Shown: piece after piece, positions 25,278 to 33,448 of the stretch
How the letters are laid out: each line of letters starts with the position of its first letter
How positions within the stretch are numbered: the first letter of the stretch is position 1
Source of the DNA: Aquabacter spiritensis
Lineage (GTDB): Bacteria > Pseudomonadota > Alphaproteobacteria > Rhizobiales > Xanthobacteraceae
Direction: 5' to 3'
Length of the DNA: 64,000 bases
NCBI RefSeq assembly: GCF_004346185.1
Contig: NZ_SMAI01000001.1
Span: forward strand, 558,001-622,000
Program-made: the position numbers and the translations under genes
The notes under the pieces: generated by a model
Database searches by the model: none
What the model was told of the DNA's origin: nothing
The model's input: only the letters and a program-made list of their open reading frames with translations

Positions 25278-25649
25278 TTATTCTGGCCGGAACCGCCCCG
25301 AATCGAGCCCCGAAAGCGTTGAGCCGGCGTCCATCGTAAACGGAAACCACTTGCTGTCTTTGATCTCCTGCAGCGTGCGCCGTGCCGCCTCGGGCGCCAC
25401 GGCCAGTGTCTCATTCCCTGCCATGAGCCGCACCTGAATGTTTTCATGCGCAAGCAACGGGATCAAATCACGCCGCCGATCACCCAGCCGTTCTTTGAGC
25501 TCCTTTGCAATTTCAAGTATACGAGTAAATAATTTGTTGTACTTTGAAAATTTATTATTTTCAGATGCATCCTTTTGTTCAATTGCACCGTCCCTGAATG
25601 CAGCGACCAGCTCCTCCTCTGTCATTTCGGATAATGATTTTCGTTTCAT
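25278..25649 (-). CDS. DUF2019 protein, probable immunity protein (copy 2, with orphan toxin tip)
   Basis: 123 aa, all-helical: KRKSLSEMTEEELVAAF at the start and the family core NIQVRLMAGNETLAVAPEAARRTL, ending SGRFRPE. DUF2019 proteins are short HEAT-like superhelices, often found next to polymorphic toxins. It is clearly related to the protein at 25986-26357 (near-identical core and tail). Its ATG overlaps the stop of a toxin C-terminal fragment, exactly as in the intact pair. Its 5' half is much AT-richer than flanking genes. Confidence 0.8.
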   Translation of the reverse strand: MKRKSLSEMTEEELVAAFRDGAIEQKDASENNKFSKYNKLFTRILEIAKELKERLGDRRRDLIPLLAHENIQVRLMAGNETLAVAPEAARRTLQEIKDSKWFPFTMDAGSTLSGLDSGRFRPE

Positions 25650-25774
25650 GGCGCTATAACTCCTGCTTCCTTTAGGGCCTCGATGCCGATCCGTATATGC
25701 TCTTCAAACGGCCTTCCTTTCAGATAGTCTCGTGGGGACATATTTTCTGTATCTTTATTTGATCTTGCGAACGC
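25646..25774 (-). pseudogene. Orphan toxin C-terminal tip (truncated duplicate)
   Basis: Forty-two codons and a stop, with no start codon. It encodes AFARSNKDTENMSPRDYLKG followed by a segment ending IGIEALKEAGVIAP. This aligns without gaps with the end of the intact toxin (WFARPQKITQYEVPRDFLKG ... IGIEALQEMGVLVR). Homology stops abruptly at 25774, next to a GC-rich palindrome. It is a leftover tip of a second toxin-immunity module, or a cassette available for tip exchange. Confidence 0.8.
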
Positions 25775-25793
25775 GGACGTGGTGACCTGAGCG

Positions 25794-25838
25794 AGCCCCC
25801 TCCCCTGCCCTCCCCCGCACGCGGGAGAGGGAGCCCGG
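25794..25838. repeat. REP-like GC-rich palindrome
   Basis: CCCTCCCCCGC and GCGGGAGAGGG form an imperfect hairpin with a two-base loop (25808-25831), preceded by a partial copy (CCCCCTCCCCTG). Similar C-rich/G-rich dyads occur at 42291-42317 and near 27529-27550. It lies at the break point of the truncated toxin tip. The remaining bases to 25985 show no gene. Confidence 0.45.
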
Positions 25839-25985
25839 CGCGCAAGCGGGCGCGTGGCGAATGCAGAGAAGAGGCGGCGTGGAGAGGCGGGCGCTGTTCG
25901 AGGCGACGCCTTTGTTTGCGCGGAGAGCAGGCTGTGTCAGCCACCCGTGATGGCGCGCGCAGCCACCGCGTTCGGCGAGACCCGC

Positions 25986-26357
25986 TTACTCCGGTCGGAA
26001 CCTCCCCGACCTGAAGGCGGACAGCGTCATCCCGGCATCCAGCGCAAAGGGATACCAACCGCTATCCCTGATCTCCTGCAGGGTACGCTGCGCAGCTTCA
26101 GGGGCCACAGCCAGGGTCTCGTTCGCCGCCATAAGGCGGACCTGAATGTTTTCATGCTCAAGCAACGGCAGAAGAACACTCCGGCGATCTCCCGGTCGAT
26201 CTTTCAGATCCTGAGTCAATTCAACGACGCGCGCACAAATTTTTTTATATACCGAGTTTTTGTTCTTTTCAGCTGCTTCTTTTTGAATTTCTGTTATAGT
26301 TCGAAATTCATCGAAAATTTCCGCTTCAGTCATTTGGGAACATTGATTATTTTTCAT
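25986..26357 (-). CDS. DUF2019 protein, probable immunity partner of the adjacent toxin
   Basis: 123 aa; residues about 70-100 carry NIQVRLMAANETLAVAPEAA and the protein ends SGRFRPE. The ATG overlaps the stop of the toxin-like gene (ATGA), so the two are co-translated, the standard arrangement for a toxin and its cognate antidote. The first half has diverged strongly from the second copy while the core stays nearly the same, which fits changing toxin specificity. Local AT content is high. Confidence 0.8.
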   Translation of the reverse strand: MKNNQCSQMTEAEIFDEFRTITEIQKEAAEKNKNSVYKKICARVVELTQDLKDRPGDRRSVLLPLLEHENIQVRLMAANETLAVAPEAAQRTLQEIRDSGWYPFALDAGMTLSAFRSGRFRPE

Positions 26358-27124
26358 CGCACCAGAACTCCCATTTCCTGAAGAGCCTCAATTCCGATCC
26401 GGACATGGTCGCTCCATGGCTTTCCTTTTAGGAAGTCTCGAGGAACCTCATATTGGGTAATCTTTTGTGGACGCGCGAACCACGCATTGATCTCCCAGTG
26501 CCTGAAGGTCGAAATCCGCACCAGATTCGCTTTGCCGTACACGAGGTCCGCCGGAAATCCCTCGCGCGCGCCGGCTGCGCGCTCCACGAGATGGTGGACG
26601 TCGGTGCCGCGGGCCGGGACGTCGACGTCCGCACGCAAGGCGTCCAAGGTCTTCGGCGCCGCCAGATAAGCATTTATATAGGGAATATACCGTTCGGCAA
26701 ACCAGATCGTCGCCTCGAGAAGCACCGTAAAAGCAATGGCAGCCGGGTGAATTCTGAAATATTTCAAGTTCCTGGAGATCCATCGGGCGGCATCCCGCGC
26801 CAAAAGATATTTTCGGCTGTCTCCCGCCGGCTCCCGGGGCGGTACCTCGGGCGGCACCTCGGGCGGCGGGTCGAGCGGCGGCCCCTGATTGTGTCCGATG
26901 CCCGGCGGCGGCTCCGGCGGCGGCGGGGTGATGAGGATGACGGGACCAGCCGGCGCGTCCGAGGCAGGAACGCGGCGCGGCCAGCCGGCGCCGTCGTCAC
27001 GCGTCGGCGCGCCGGCATCGTCGCCGTCGGTCCATTGCCCGCCATTTTCATAGCCGCGCGCGACGCGCGGTTGGTTCGGGTCGAACTTCGCCTGCCGCCG
27101 GGCAAAGGCCATCAGCTTGAGCAT
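26354..27124 (-). CDS. Polymorphic-toxin-like protein with HH-containing C-terminal domain
   Basis: 256 aa from the ATG; a GTG at 27175 would give 273 aa, and neither has a good ribosome site. Order: short basic start, the motif KFDPNQPRVARGYENGGQWT that I recall from rhizobial phage-like and toxin proteins, a Pro-rich linker with GIGHNQGPPLDPPP, a hydrophobic helix (IHPAAIAFTVLLEATIWFA), and a C-terminal domain with TDVHHLVERAA, NLVRISTFRHWEINAWFA and PRDFLKG. The His-His-x-x-x-Glu and following His-Trp resemble HNH/ENDO VII-type nucleases. No secretion signal was seen. The toxin role is inferred from family and from the DUF2019 partner. Confidence 0.65.
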   Translation of the reverse strand: MLKLMAFARRQAKFDPNQPRVARGYENGGQWTDGDDAGAPTRDDGAGWPRRVPASDAPAGPVILITPPPPEPPPGIGHNQGPPLDPPPEVPPEVPPREPAGDSRKYLLARDAARWISRNLKYFRIHPAAIAFTVLLEATIWFAERYIPYINAYLAAPKTLDALRADVDVPARGTDVHHLVERAAGAREGFPADLVYGKANLVRISTFRHWEINAWFARPQKITQYEVPRDFLKGKPWSDHVRIGIEALQEMGVLVR

Positions 27125-27716
27125 GAAGCGCACGGCGGCGAGGTCGGACCTGCCCGCGCAGCAGCAGTCCGCCACAGCATGAAAATAATCCTACGGACTA
27201 TATTCCCTTCCTCTCCCGATCCTGCTATGGTGGGCTCACCTCGCACCAAGGAGGGGCGCGTCCGGAGCGGCCTGACGGGTGGTGCGGGGCAGCGGGTGTC
27301 CGACGGGACGGGGACAACGCACCCCGTTCAGTTAGAAAGGAGGCCGAAGGGGACTGCGCACCGATCCGGGAGTGGTTCGTCCGGTCCCGATGGGAGAACC
27401 GATCACCCACGCGGCGCAGCCGACACGCCATAAATCCCCGCGCGGGAGCGGACGGAGCGCAGGCTCCGACGTCGAAGATTACCCCTGGCATGCCTCGCCG
27501 GCGTGCCGACCGCTCCCGCATCCCTCCCCCCCGCCGGGAAACCGGCGGGGCTGGAGGCGCTGGGGGATGGGCGGCCGATGCCTGCGTGTCGAGGCGAGAG
27601 CGGCCGCGGCCCCGGCAGGCGCGACAGCCGGCGCGCCGTGGCCTATTCTCCGCACGTCCCGCCTCAGGACGACGCATAAGACGACGCCCCGGGCCCCTGC
27701 CACAGGAGACCGCACC
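27125..27716. other. Long non-coding region upstream of the pirin gene, strongly structured
   Basis: No convincing ORF was found. Several hairpins are clear: a long-range stem CCTCGCACC/GGTGCGGGG (27239-27247 with 27281-27289, one G-U), ACGGGG/CCCCGT (27308-27327), nested GGTTC/GAACC with TCCC/GGGA (27374-27400), and a perfect 9-bp stem with a GAAA tetraloop (27529-27550). A TATGGT-like -10 box lies near 27226. It may encode a small structured RNA or a long leader. Strand is taken as + only because the pirin gene follows. Confidence 0.35.
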
Positions 27717-28640
27717 ATGAGCTGGATGCCGTCCGCCGATCCGATCGCAGGCGATGCGCAATCCTGCGCCGCCCTCGACCTCGTCATCGTGCCGCGCGTG
27801 CGCGATCTCGGGGACGGGTTCTCGGTCCGTCGCGCCCTGCCCCACGGCAAGCGCCAGATGGTCGGGCCCTTCATCTTCTTCGACCAGATGGGGCCGGTCC
27901 AATTCATGGCCGGCCAGGCGCTCGACGTGCGCCCGCACCCGCATATCGGCCTCGCCACGGTCACCTATCTGTTCGACGGCCGGATCATGCACCGCGACAG
28001 CGAAGGCAATGCGCTGGAGATCACCCCCGGCGCCATGAATCTGATGACCGCCGGGCGCGGCATCGCCCATTCCGAGCGCACCCCGCTCGACGCGCGCGCG
28101 GCGGGGACCGGGGCGCGCATGTACGGCATCCAGAGCTGGATCGCCCTCCCCGCCGCCTATGAGGAGACCGACCCCTCGTTCCAGCATTTCGCTGCCGCCG
28201 ACCTGCCGGTGGTGGCCGATCGCGGCGTCACCGCGCGCGTCATCGCCGGCTCCGCCTTCGGCCTGCGGGCGCCGGTCGGCATGCTGTCCGACTGGCTCTA
28301 TGCCGAGGTGATCCTGGATGCGGGCGCCAGCGCCCCGCTCGACCCCGATACCGAGGAGCGCGCCATCTATGTCGCGGAAGGCGAAATCGAGATTGCCGGC
28401 GACCTGTTCGAGGGACCCCGCCTCCTGATCTTCCGCCCCGGCGACCGGATCACGGTGCGCGCCCGGCAGGCGAGCCGGCTCATGTTTCTCGGCGGCACGG
28501 CCCTGGAGGGGCCGCGCTATCTCTGGTGGAATTTCGTCTCCTCGCGGCGCGAGCGGATCGAGGAGGCCAAGGAGGCCTGGCGCACCGGCCGCTTCCCCGC
28601 CGTGCCCGGAGAGGCGGACTTCATCCCCTTGCCCGACTGA
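27717..28640 (+). CDS. Pirin family protein
   Basis: 307 aa bicupin. The N-terminal cupin carries the metal-binding block RPHPHIGLATVTYLFDG and HRDSEGN; AHSERT supplies the further ligands (His, Glu). The C-terminal cupin (RAIYVAEGEIEIAGD) lacks metal ligands, as is normal. Pirins act as quercetin dioxygenases or redox-dependent regulators; the substrate here is unknown. ATG is preceded by AGGAG. Confidence 0.9.
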   Translation: MSWMPSADPIAGDAQSCAALDLVIVPRVRDLGDGFSVRRALPHGKRQMVGPFIFFDQMGPVQFMAGQALDVRPHPHIGLATVTYLFDGRIMHRDSEGNALEITPGAMNLMTAGRGIAHSERTPLDARAAGTGARMYGIQSWIALPAAYEETDPSFQHFAAADLPVVADRGVTARVIAGSAFGLRAPVGMLSDWLYAEVILDAGASAPLDPDTEERAIYVAEGEIEIAGDLFEGPRLLIFRPGDRITVRARQASRLMFLGGTALEGPRYLWWNFVSSRRERIEEAKEAWRTGRFPAVPGEADFIPLPD

Positions 28641-28672
28641 CCGCCCGGACCGACCGCCCCACCGGACCCGGC

Positions 28673-28978
28673 CTATTCCTCCGGCTCGGTGGTGAAGAGC
28701 AGGGGATAGCCCTTCGACCGGGCCATGTCGGTGGCGCGGGTCGCCTTGGTCTCGGCGACGTCGCGGGTGAACACCGCGACCACGCAGGCGCCGCGGCGGT
28801 GGGCGGTGAGCATGACCTGATGCGCCGCGCCCTCGTCCATGCGGAACTCGGCCTTGAGGATCATCACCACGAAGTCGCGCGGGGTGAAATCGTCGTTGAG
28901 CAGGATCACCTTGTGCAGGCGGGGGCGCGCGACCTTGGGAAGCGTGTCGGCGCGCGGCTTCAGGCGTGTCTCGTCCAT
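28673..28978 (-). CDS. clpS: ATP-dependent Clp protease adaptor ClpS
   Basis: 101 aa. The core KVILLNDDFTPRDFVVMIL forms the N-degron pocket start, and the later EGAAHQVMLTAHRRG helix is conserved. ClpS delivers N-degron substrates to ClpAP. No clpA gene adjoins it. A short N-terminal tail precedes the core, as usual. Confidence 0.95.
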   Translation of the reverse strand: MDETRLKPRADTLPKVARPRLHKVILLNDDFTPRDFVVMILKAEFRMDEGAAHQVMLTAHRRGACVVAVFTRDVAETKATRATDMARSKGYPLLFTTEPEE

Positions 28979-29074
28979 CGGGGCGCTCCCAAGGATGGCG
29001 CTGCGGCGCGAAAATCGGAATGAGGTTATTTTGCCACGCGGACGGCGCGCCGTCCAATGCCGCGGGAGGATCCG

Positions 29075-29410
29075 ATGACGGGACCGATAAAGCCGGAGGG
29101 TGCCAGGGAATCCGAGGGAGCCTTGGAGCCCGAGGGAGCCTTGGAGCCGCAGACCGATCCCCGCCCCGCCGCGGGGCCCGGCCGCGTCCGGCCGCGCCCC
29201 GTCCGGCTGCGCGCCGCCGCGCTCGGCGCGGGCGCCATGGGCACCGGGGCGACCGGCGCCTTCGCGCTCGGCAGCCTCGCCCTCGGGGCGCTCGCCATCG
29301 GTGCCGTCGCAGTCGGCGCGCTCGCGATCGGCCGGCTCGCCGTCGGCCGCGCCCGCATCCGCCGGCTGGAGATCGACGAACTCGTGATCGGCCGCATCCG
29401 CCGCCGCTGA
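29075..29410 (+). CDS. Hypothetical protein with five-residue A-[LIV]-G repeats
   Basis: 111 aa from the ATG after GGAGG. An acidic, Pro-rich N-terminus with a duplicated EGALEP unit is followed by an Arg/Pro stretch and about eight tandem pentads of the form L-A-[LIV]-G-x (FALGS LALGA LAIGA VAVGA LAIGR LAVGR). A basic tail with RRLEIDELVIGRIRRR closes it. The pentad period recalls pentapeptide-repeat beta-helices or a long glycine-zipper helix. Function unknown. Confidence 0.6.
   Translation: MTGPIKPEGARESEGALEPEGALEPQTDPRPAAGPGRVRPRPVRLRAAALGAGAMGTGATGAFALGSLALGALAIGAVAVGALAIGRLAVGRARIRRLEIDELVIGRIRRR
29113..29148 (+). repeat. 18-bp tandem duplication within the pentad-repeat protein gene
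   Basis: CGAGGGAGCCTTGGAGCC occurs twice in direct succession without a mismatch, adding six residues in frame. Its identity suggests a recent slippage event. Confidence 0.85.
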
Positions 29411-29461
29411 CCGCGCCGCCGGACCCGGGGTCGATCGGACCGTGCGGGCCCGGCGGGCGCC

Positions 29462-32023
29462 TCACAGATGGCGCAGCACCCGCACCGGAGGCGCGCTCAG
29501 CGCCCGCCAGGTGCCGAGCAGGCCGAAGCCGAGCGTGAAGGCGAGCGCGATCCCCACTGCGCCCAGCGCCGCCGCGGGCGAGAAGGCGAAGCCGATCTCC
29601 ATCACCCGCGTCACCACCAGATAGGCCGAAAGCGTCCCCGCCCCGACCGCGAACACGGCGGTGGCGAGGCCGAGCCCGGCATATTCCAGCCCATAGGCGC
29701 CGATCAGGCGCGCCCGTGTCGCGCCCAGAGTCTTCAGCACCACCGCGTCATAGACCCGGTGCTGGTGGCCGGCCGCCAGCGCCCCGGCGAGCACCAGGAC
29801 CGAGGTCAGCAGCGTCACCAGGCTGGCGATGCGGATGCCGAGCGAGAGGTCGGCGACGATCTTGTTGGCCTGCTCCAGCGCCTCCTTGACCCGGACCGTC
29901 GTGATCGCCGGATAGGCCCGCGCCAGCTCGCGCAGGAGCGCCACCTCGTCATCCGCGCCCGCGCCGTCGGGTGCGGTCAGGGTCGCCAATACGGTGTGCG
30001 GCGCCCCGGCGAAGGTGGCGGGGGAAAACACCATGACGAAATTGATGCCGAGCCGCTGCCATTCCACCTCGCGCAGATTGGCGATCCGCGCGGTGATCTC
30101 GCGGCCGAGCACATTGACCGTGACGCGGTCGCCGATCGCAAGGCCCAGCCCCTCGGCGAGCTTCTGCTCGAACGAGACCAGCGCCTCGGTCTCCTGCGGC
30201 CCCCACCACTCGCCCGCCACCAGCTTCGAGCCCTCCGGCACGGCGTCGGAAAACGAGATGCCGCGATCGCTCTGCAGCACCCAGGCGGCGTCGGCGGACG
30301 GCTTGACCTGCTCGGCGGGCACGCCGCCCAGCGCCACGATCCGCCCGCGCAGCATCGGCACCGACTTGTACGCCGCCCCCGGCGCCCGCGCGGCCAGGAA
30401 GTCCCGGAACTCCGCCTCCTGCGCCCCGGGCACGTCGACGAAGAAGAAGCTCGGCGCCCGCTCCGCCAGCGAGCCGGAAATCTCATCCGTCAGGCTGCGG
30501 TCGATCAAGGCGATGGCGGTCAGGAGCGAGAGGCCGAGGCCGAGCGAGAGCACCACGGTCGGGGTCAGCGCGCCGGGCCGGTGGATATTGGCGAGCGCGA
30601 GCCGCGCCATGGTGCTGCGCGGGCGCGGCAGGCGCCGGGCGACCGCCATCAGAAGCAGCGCGACGCCGCGCAGGAGCACGAACACGCCCGCCGCCGCCGC
30701 GAGGAAGATCAGGGCCGCCCGCAAATCCTCGGCGGTCAGCGCCGCGACCCCGACCAGAGCCGCGATCGCGAGCCCGCACAAAACGGCATAGATCAGCGGC
30801 GGCCGGCGGCGCTCCTCGCCGAGCGCGTCGCGGAACAGCGCCGAGACCGGCGCTTCCTGCGCCCGGGCCAGCGGCCAGAGCGTGAAGGCGAGCGTCACCA
30901 GCGCGCCATAGAGCGCCGCCAGGGCGAGCGCCGCCGGGCTCACCTCCGGCGCCAGCGGGAAGGGGATCATCTGCGCCGCCGCGAAGGTGGCGACGAAGGG
31001 CAAGGCGGCGCCGAGCACCAGCCCCAGGGCGATGCCGATCGCCGCCAGCAGGCCGACCTGCGTCAGATAGGTGCCGAAGACGGCGCCCCGGGTGGCGCCG
31101 AGCGCCTTCAGCGTCGCGATGGTCTCGCGCTTGGCCGAGAGATGGCTTGCCACCGCATTGGCGACGCCGACGCCGCCGACCAGCAGCGCGGTCAGCCCGA
31201 CCAAAGTGAGATATTGCGCGATGCGGCCGACATTGCGCTCGAGTTGGGGCGAGGCGGCATCGCGCGTGCGCACCTCGAACCCGGCCTCGGGGGCGCCGGC
31301 CCGCACGCGCTCCACGAACGCGGCGAGGGCGGGATCGGCGCCATCGTCCAGGCGCACGCGGTAGATCCAGCGGACCAGCGAACCCGGCTGGATCAGCTCG
31401 GTCGCCGCCAGCGCGTCCTGCCCGATCATCAGGCGCGGCCCAAAGCCGACGCCGGCCGAGAGCCGGTCCGGCTCCGCGGTCACTTCGCCGCGAATGACCA
31501 GCGTCGCCGCCCCCACGGCGACCCGGTCGCCGACCTTCACGCCGAGCCGGCCGAGCAGCGTCGCGTCGGCGAGCGCCCCGAACGCGCCGTCGCGCGCCGC
31601 GAGCAGATCGGCCACCGGCTCCGCCGGCCGGGTTTCGAGCGTGCCGACCAACGGATAGGCGCCGTCCACCGCCTTTAGCTCCACGAGGGTCGCTTCGCCG
31701 GTTTCCGCGCGCGCCATCGCCCGCAGTGACGCGACGCGCGACACCGGGCCGCCGGCCGCGAGCAGCGCAAGCTCCTCGGGACTCGCTTCACGCTGGATCA
31801 AAGTGAAGGCGGCATCACCGCCGAGAATGGTCCGCCCCTCGCGCGCCAGCCCCTCGGTCAAGGCGCGGGCGAACGAGCCCACGCCGGCAATCGACATCAC
31901 CCCCAGCGTCAGGCAGGCGAGAAAGACGAAGAAGCCGCGCCGCGCGCCGCGCAATTCGCGCAGGGCGAACCGCAGCGCGAGCGGCAGGCGGGCGGCAGGC
32001 GCCACGTGCGGGGGGGCCGTCAT
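29462..32023 (-). CDS. ybbP: FtsX-family ABC permease, YbbP-like
   Basis: 853 aa. An N-terminal membrane segment (FFVFLACLTLGVMSIAGVGSFA) is followed by a large periplasmic domain, then FtsX-type four-helix membrane domains around residues 260-430 and 730-850. It pairs with the ATPase whose gene ends in the ATGA overlap at its start. The YbbA/YbbP transporter is mechanotransmission-like and is usually next to tesA, as here. The substrate is unknown; lipid or envelope homeostasis is proposed for the family. Confidence 0.88.
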   Translation of the reverse strand: MTAPPHVAPAARLPLALRFALRELRGARRGFFVFLACLTLGVMSIAGVGSFARALTEGLAREGRTILGGDAAFTLIQREASPEELALLAAGGPVSRVASLRAMARAETGEATLVELKAVDGAYPLVGTLETRPAEPVADLLAARDGAFGALADATLLGRLGVKVGDRVAVGAATLVIRGEVTAEPDRLSAGVGFGPRLMIGQDALAATELIQPGSLVRWIYRVRLDDGADPALAAFVERVRAGAPEAGFEVRTRDAASPQLERNVGRIAQYLTLVGLTALLVGGVGVANAVASHLSAKRETIATLKALGATRGAVFGTYLTQVGLLAAIGIALGLVLGAALPFVATFAAAQMIPFPLAPEVSPAALALAALYGALVTLAFTLWPLARAQEAPVSALFRDALGEERRRPPLIYAVLCGLAIAALVGVAALTAEDLRAALIFLAAAAGVFVLLRGVALLLMAVARRLPRPRSTMARLALANIHRPGALTPTVVLSLGLGLSLLTAIALIDRSLTDEISGSLAERAPSFFFVDVPGAQEAEFRDFLAARAPGAAYKSVPMLRGRIVALGGVPAEQVKPSADAAWVLQSDRGISFSDAVPEGSKLVAGEWWGPQETEALVSFEQKLAEGLGLAIGDRVTVNVLGREITARIANLREVEWQRLGINFVMVFSPATFAGAPHTVLATLTAPDGAGADDEVALLRELARAYPAITTVRVKEALEQANKIVADLSLGIRIASLVTLLTSVLVLAGALAAGHQHRVYDAVVLKTLGATRARLIGAYGLEYAGLGLATAVFAVGAGTLSAYLVVTRVMEIGFAFSPAAALGAVGIALAFTLGFGLLGTWRALSAPPVRVLRHL

Positions 32024-32730
32024 GCCACGACCGAGGCGCGGGCCTCGTCGGCCTCGATGCGGCCCGAGCGCAGCCGCACCACCCGGCCGCAGCGCGCGGC
32101 GAGACCGGCATCGTGGGTCACGAGGACGAGCGTCGTGCCGCGTGTGCGGTGGGCGGCGAAGATGAGATCCATGATCTGGCGCCCCGTCGCCTCGTCGAGA
32201 TTGCCGGTCGGCTCATCCGCGACCAGGATCGCCGGCTCCGGCGCCAGAGCCCGCGCCACCGCGACGCGCTGCTGCTCGCCCCCCGAAAGCTGGGAGGGAT
32301 AATGCGACAGCCGTCCCCCGAGCCCCACCGCCTCGAGCTCGGCCGCCGCCCGGGCGAAGGCGTCGGTCCGTCCGGACAATTCGAGCGGCACCGCGACGTT
32401 CTCGAGCGCGGTCATGGTGGGAATGAGGTGGAAGGATTGGAAGACGATCCCCACATTGCGTCCACGGAACCTGGCGAGGGCGTCCTCGTTGAGGCCGGTC
32501 AGCTCGGTTCCCGCCACCGTCACCGTCCCTCCATCCGCCCGCTCCAGACCCGCCATGACCATCAGCAATGTCGACTTTCCCGACCCGGACGGCCCGACGA
32601 GCCCCACCGTCTCGCCGGCCCTGATGGCGAGCGACAAGCGCTTCAGCACGTGGACCCGCGCCGCCCCCGCGCCCAGGGAGAGATCGATCGCGTCGAGCGC
32701 GATGGCCGAGGGAACAGAAAGGACAGTCAT
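32020..32730 (-). CDS. ybbA: ABC ATPase, YbbA/LolD-like
   Basis: 236 aa from MTVLSVPSA; longer upstream starts run into the divergent tesA promoter region. Walker A GPSGSGKST, Q-loop region QSFHLIPTM, signature LSGGEQQR and Walker B ILVADEPTGNLDE are all intact, and the last three are typical of MacB/LolD-type ATPases. It overlaps the permease gene by four bases and drives it. Confidence 0.92.
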   Translation of the reverse strand: MTVLSVPSAIALDAIDLSLGAGAARVHVLKRLSLAIRAGETVGLVGPSGSGKSTLLMVMAGLERADGGTVTVAGTELTGLNEDALARFRGRNVGIVFQSFHLIPTMTALENVAVPLELSGRTDAFARAAAELEAVGLGGRLSHYPSQLSGGEQQRVAVARALAPEPAILVADEPTGNLDEATGRQIMDLIFAAHRTRGTTLVLVTHDAGLAARCGRVVRLRSGRIEADEARASVVA

Positions 32731-32839
32731 GAGATCAGGAACCGGAAGCTGGCGGAAGGTTTTAAGGTGCGCCGGCTTATACGCGGCGTCTGCCCCATAT
32801 GGCGCGGGCCACCGCCTCCGAAAAGGGTTGCTCCTGCTT

Positions 32840-33448
32840 ATGGCCATGTTCACGATCGCGTCAGGCCCGGCGGCGGCCGCGCCGGTGCGGCTGGTGGCGT
32901 TCGGCGACAGCCTCACCGCCGGATACAATCTCCCCACTGCGTCCGGCTTTGCCGCAAAGCTCGAAGCTGCCCTGAAGGCGAAGGGCTACGACGTCACGGT
33001 CGTCAATGCCGGCGTGTCGGGTGATACCACCGCGGCCGCCCTGGCGCGGTTCGACTGGAGCATCCCCAAGGATGCCGACGCGGTGATCGTCGAACTCGGC
33101 GCCAACGACATGCTGCGCGGCCTCGACCCGGACATTCCGCTGAAGAACCTGACGGAGATCCTCACCCGCCTGAAGGCGCGCGACGTTCCGGTCCTGCTTG
33201 CCGGAATGCGGGCCGCGCCGAATTTCGGCGTGGACTATCAGCGGCGCTTCGACGCGCTCTATCCCCAGCTCGCCGCCGAGTTCGGCGTGCCGCTCTATCC
33301 CTTCTTCCTGGAGGGGGTGGCCGGCAATCGCGGACTGAACCAGCGGGACGGGCTGCATCCGACGGCCGCGGGCGTCGACCGGATCGTCGCCGGCATTCTG
33401 CCCTATGTCGAGCGGCTGGTCGCCTCGGCGCGCGCCGCCGCTCAATAA
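32840..33448 (+). CDS. tesA: Arylesterase / lysophospholipase TesA (SGNH hydrolase)
   Basis: 202 aa. Block I is FGDSLTAGYNL (nucleophile Ser), block III is ELGANDMLRG, and block V is DGLHPTAAG with the catalytic Asp/His. The hydrophobic stretch before AAAAPVRL is a signal peptide, so the enzyme is periplasmic. The chosen ATG leaves a short signal sequence without a basic start; the TTG at 32828 may be used instead. Divergent from ybbA, the conserved neighbour of tesA. Confidence 0.9.
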   Translation: MAMFTIASGPAAAAPVRLVAFGDSLTAGYNLPTASGFAAKLEAALKAKGYDVTVVNAGVSGDTTAAALARFDWSIPKDADAVIVELGANDMLRGLDPDIPLKNLTEILTRLKARDVPVLLAGMRAAPNFGVDYQRRFDALYPQLAAEFGVPLYPFFLEGVAGNRGLNQRDGLHPTAAGVDRIVAGILPYVERLVASARAAAQ

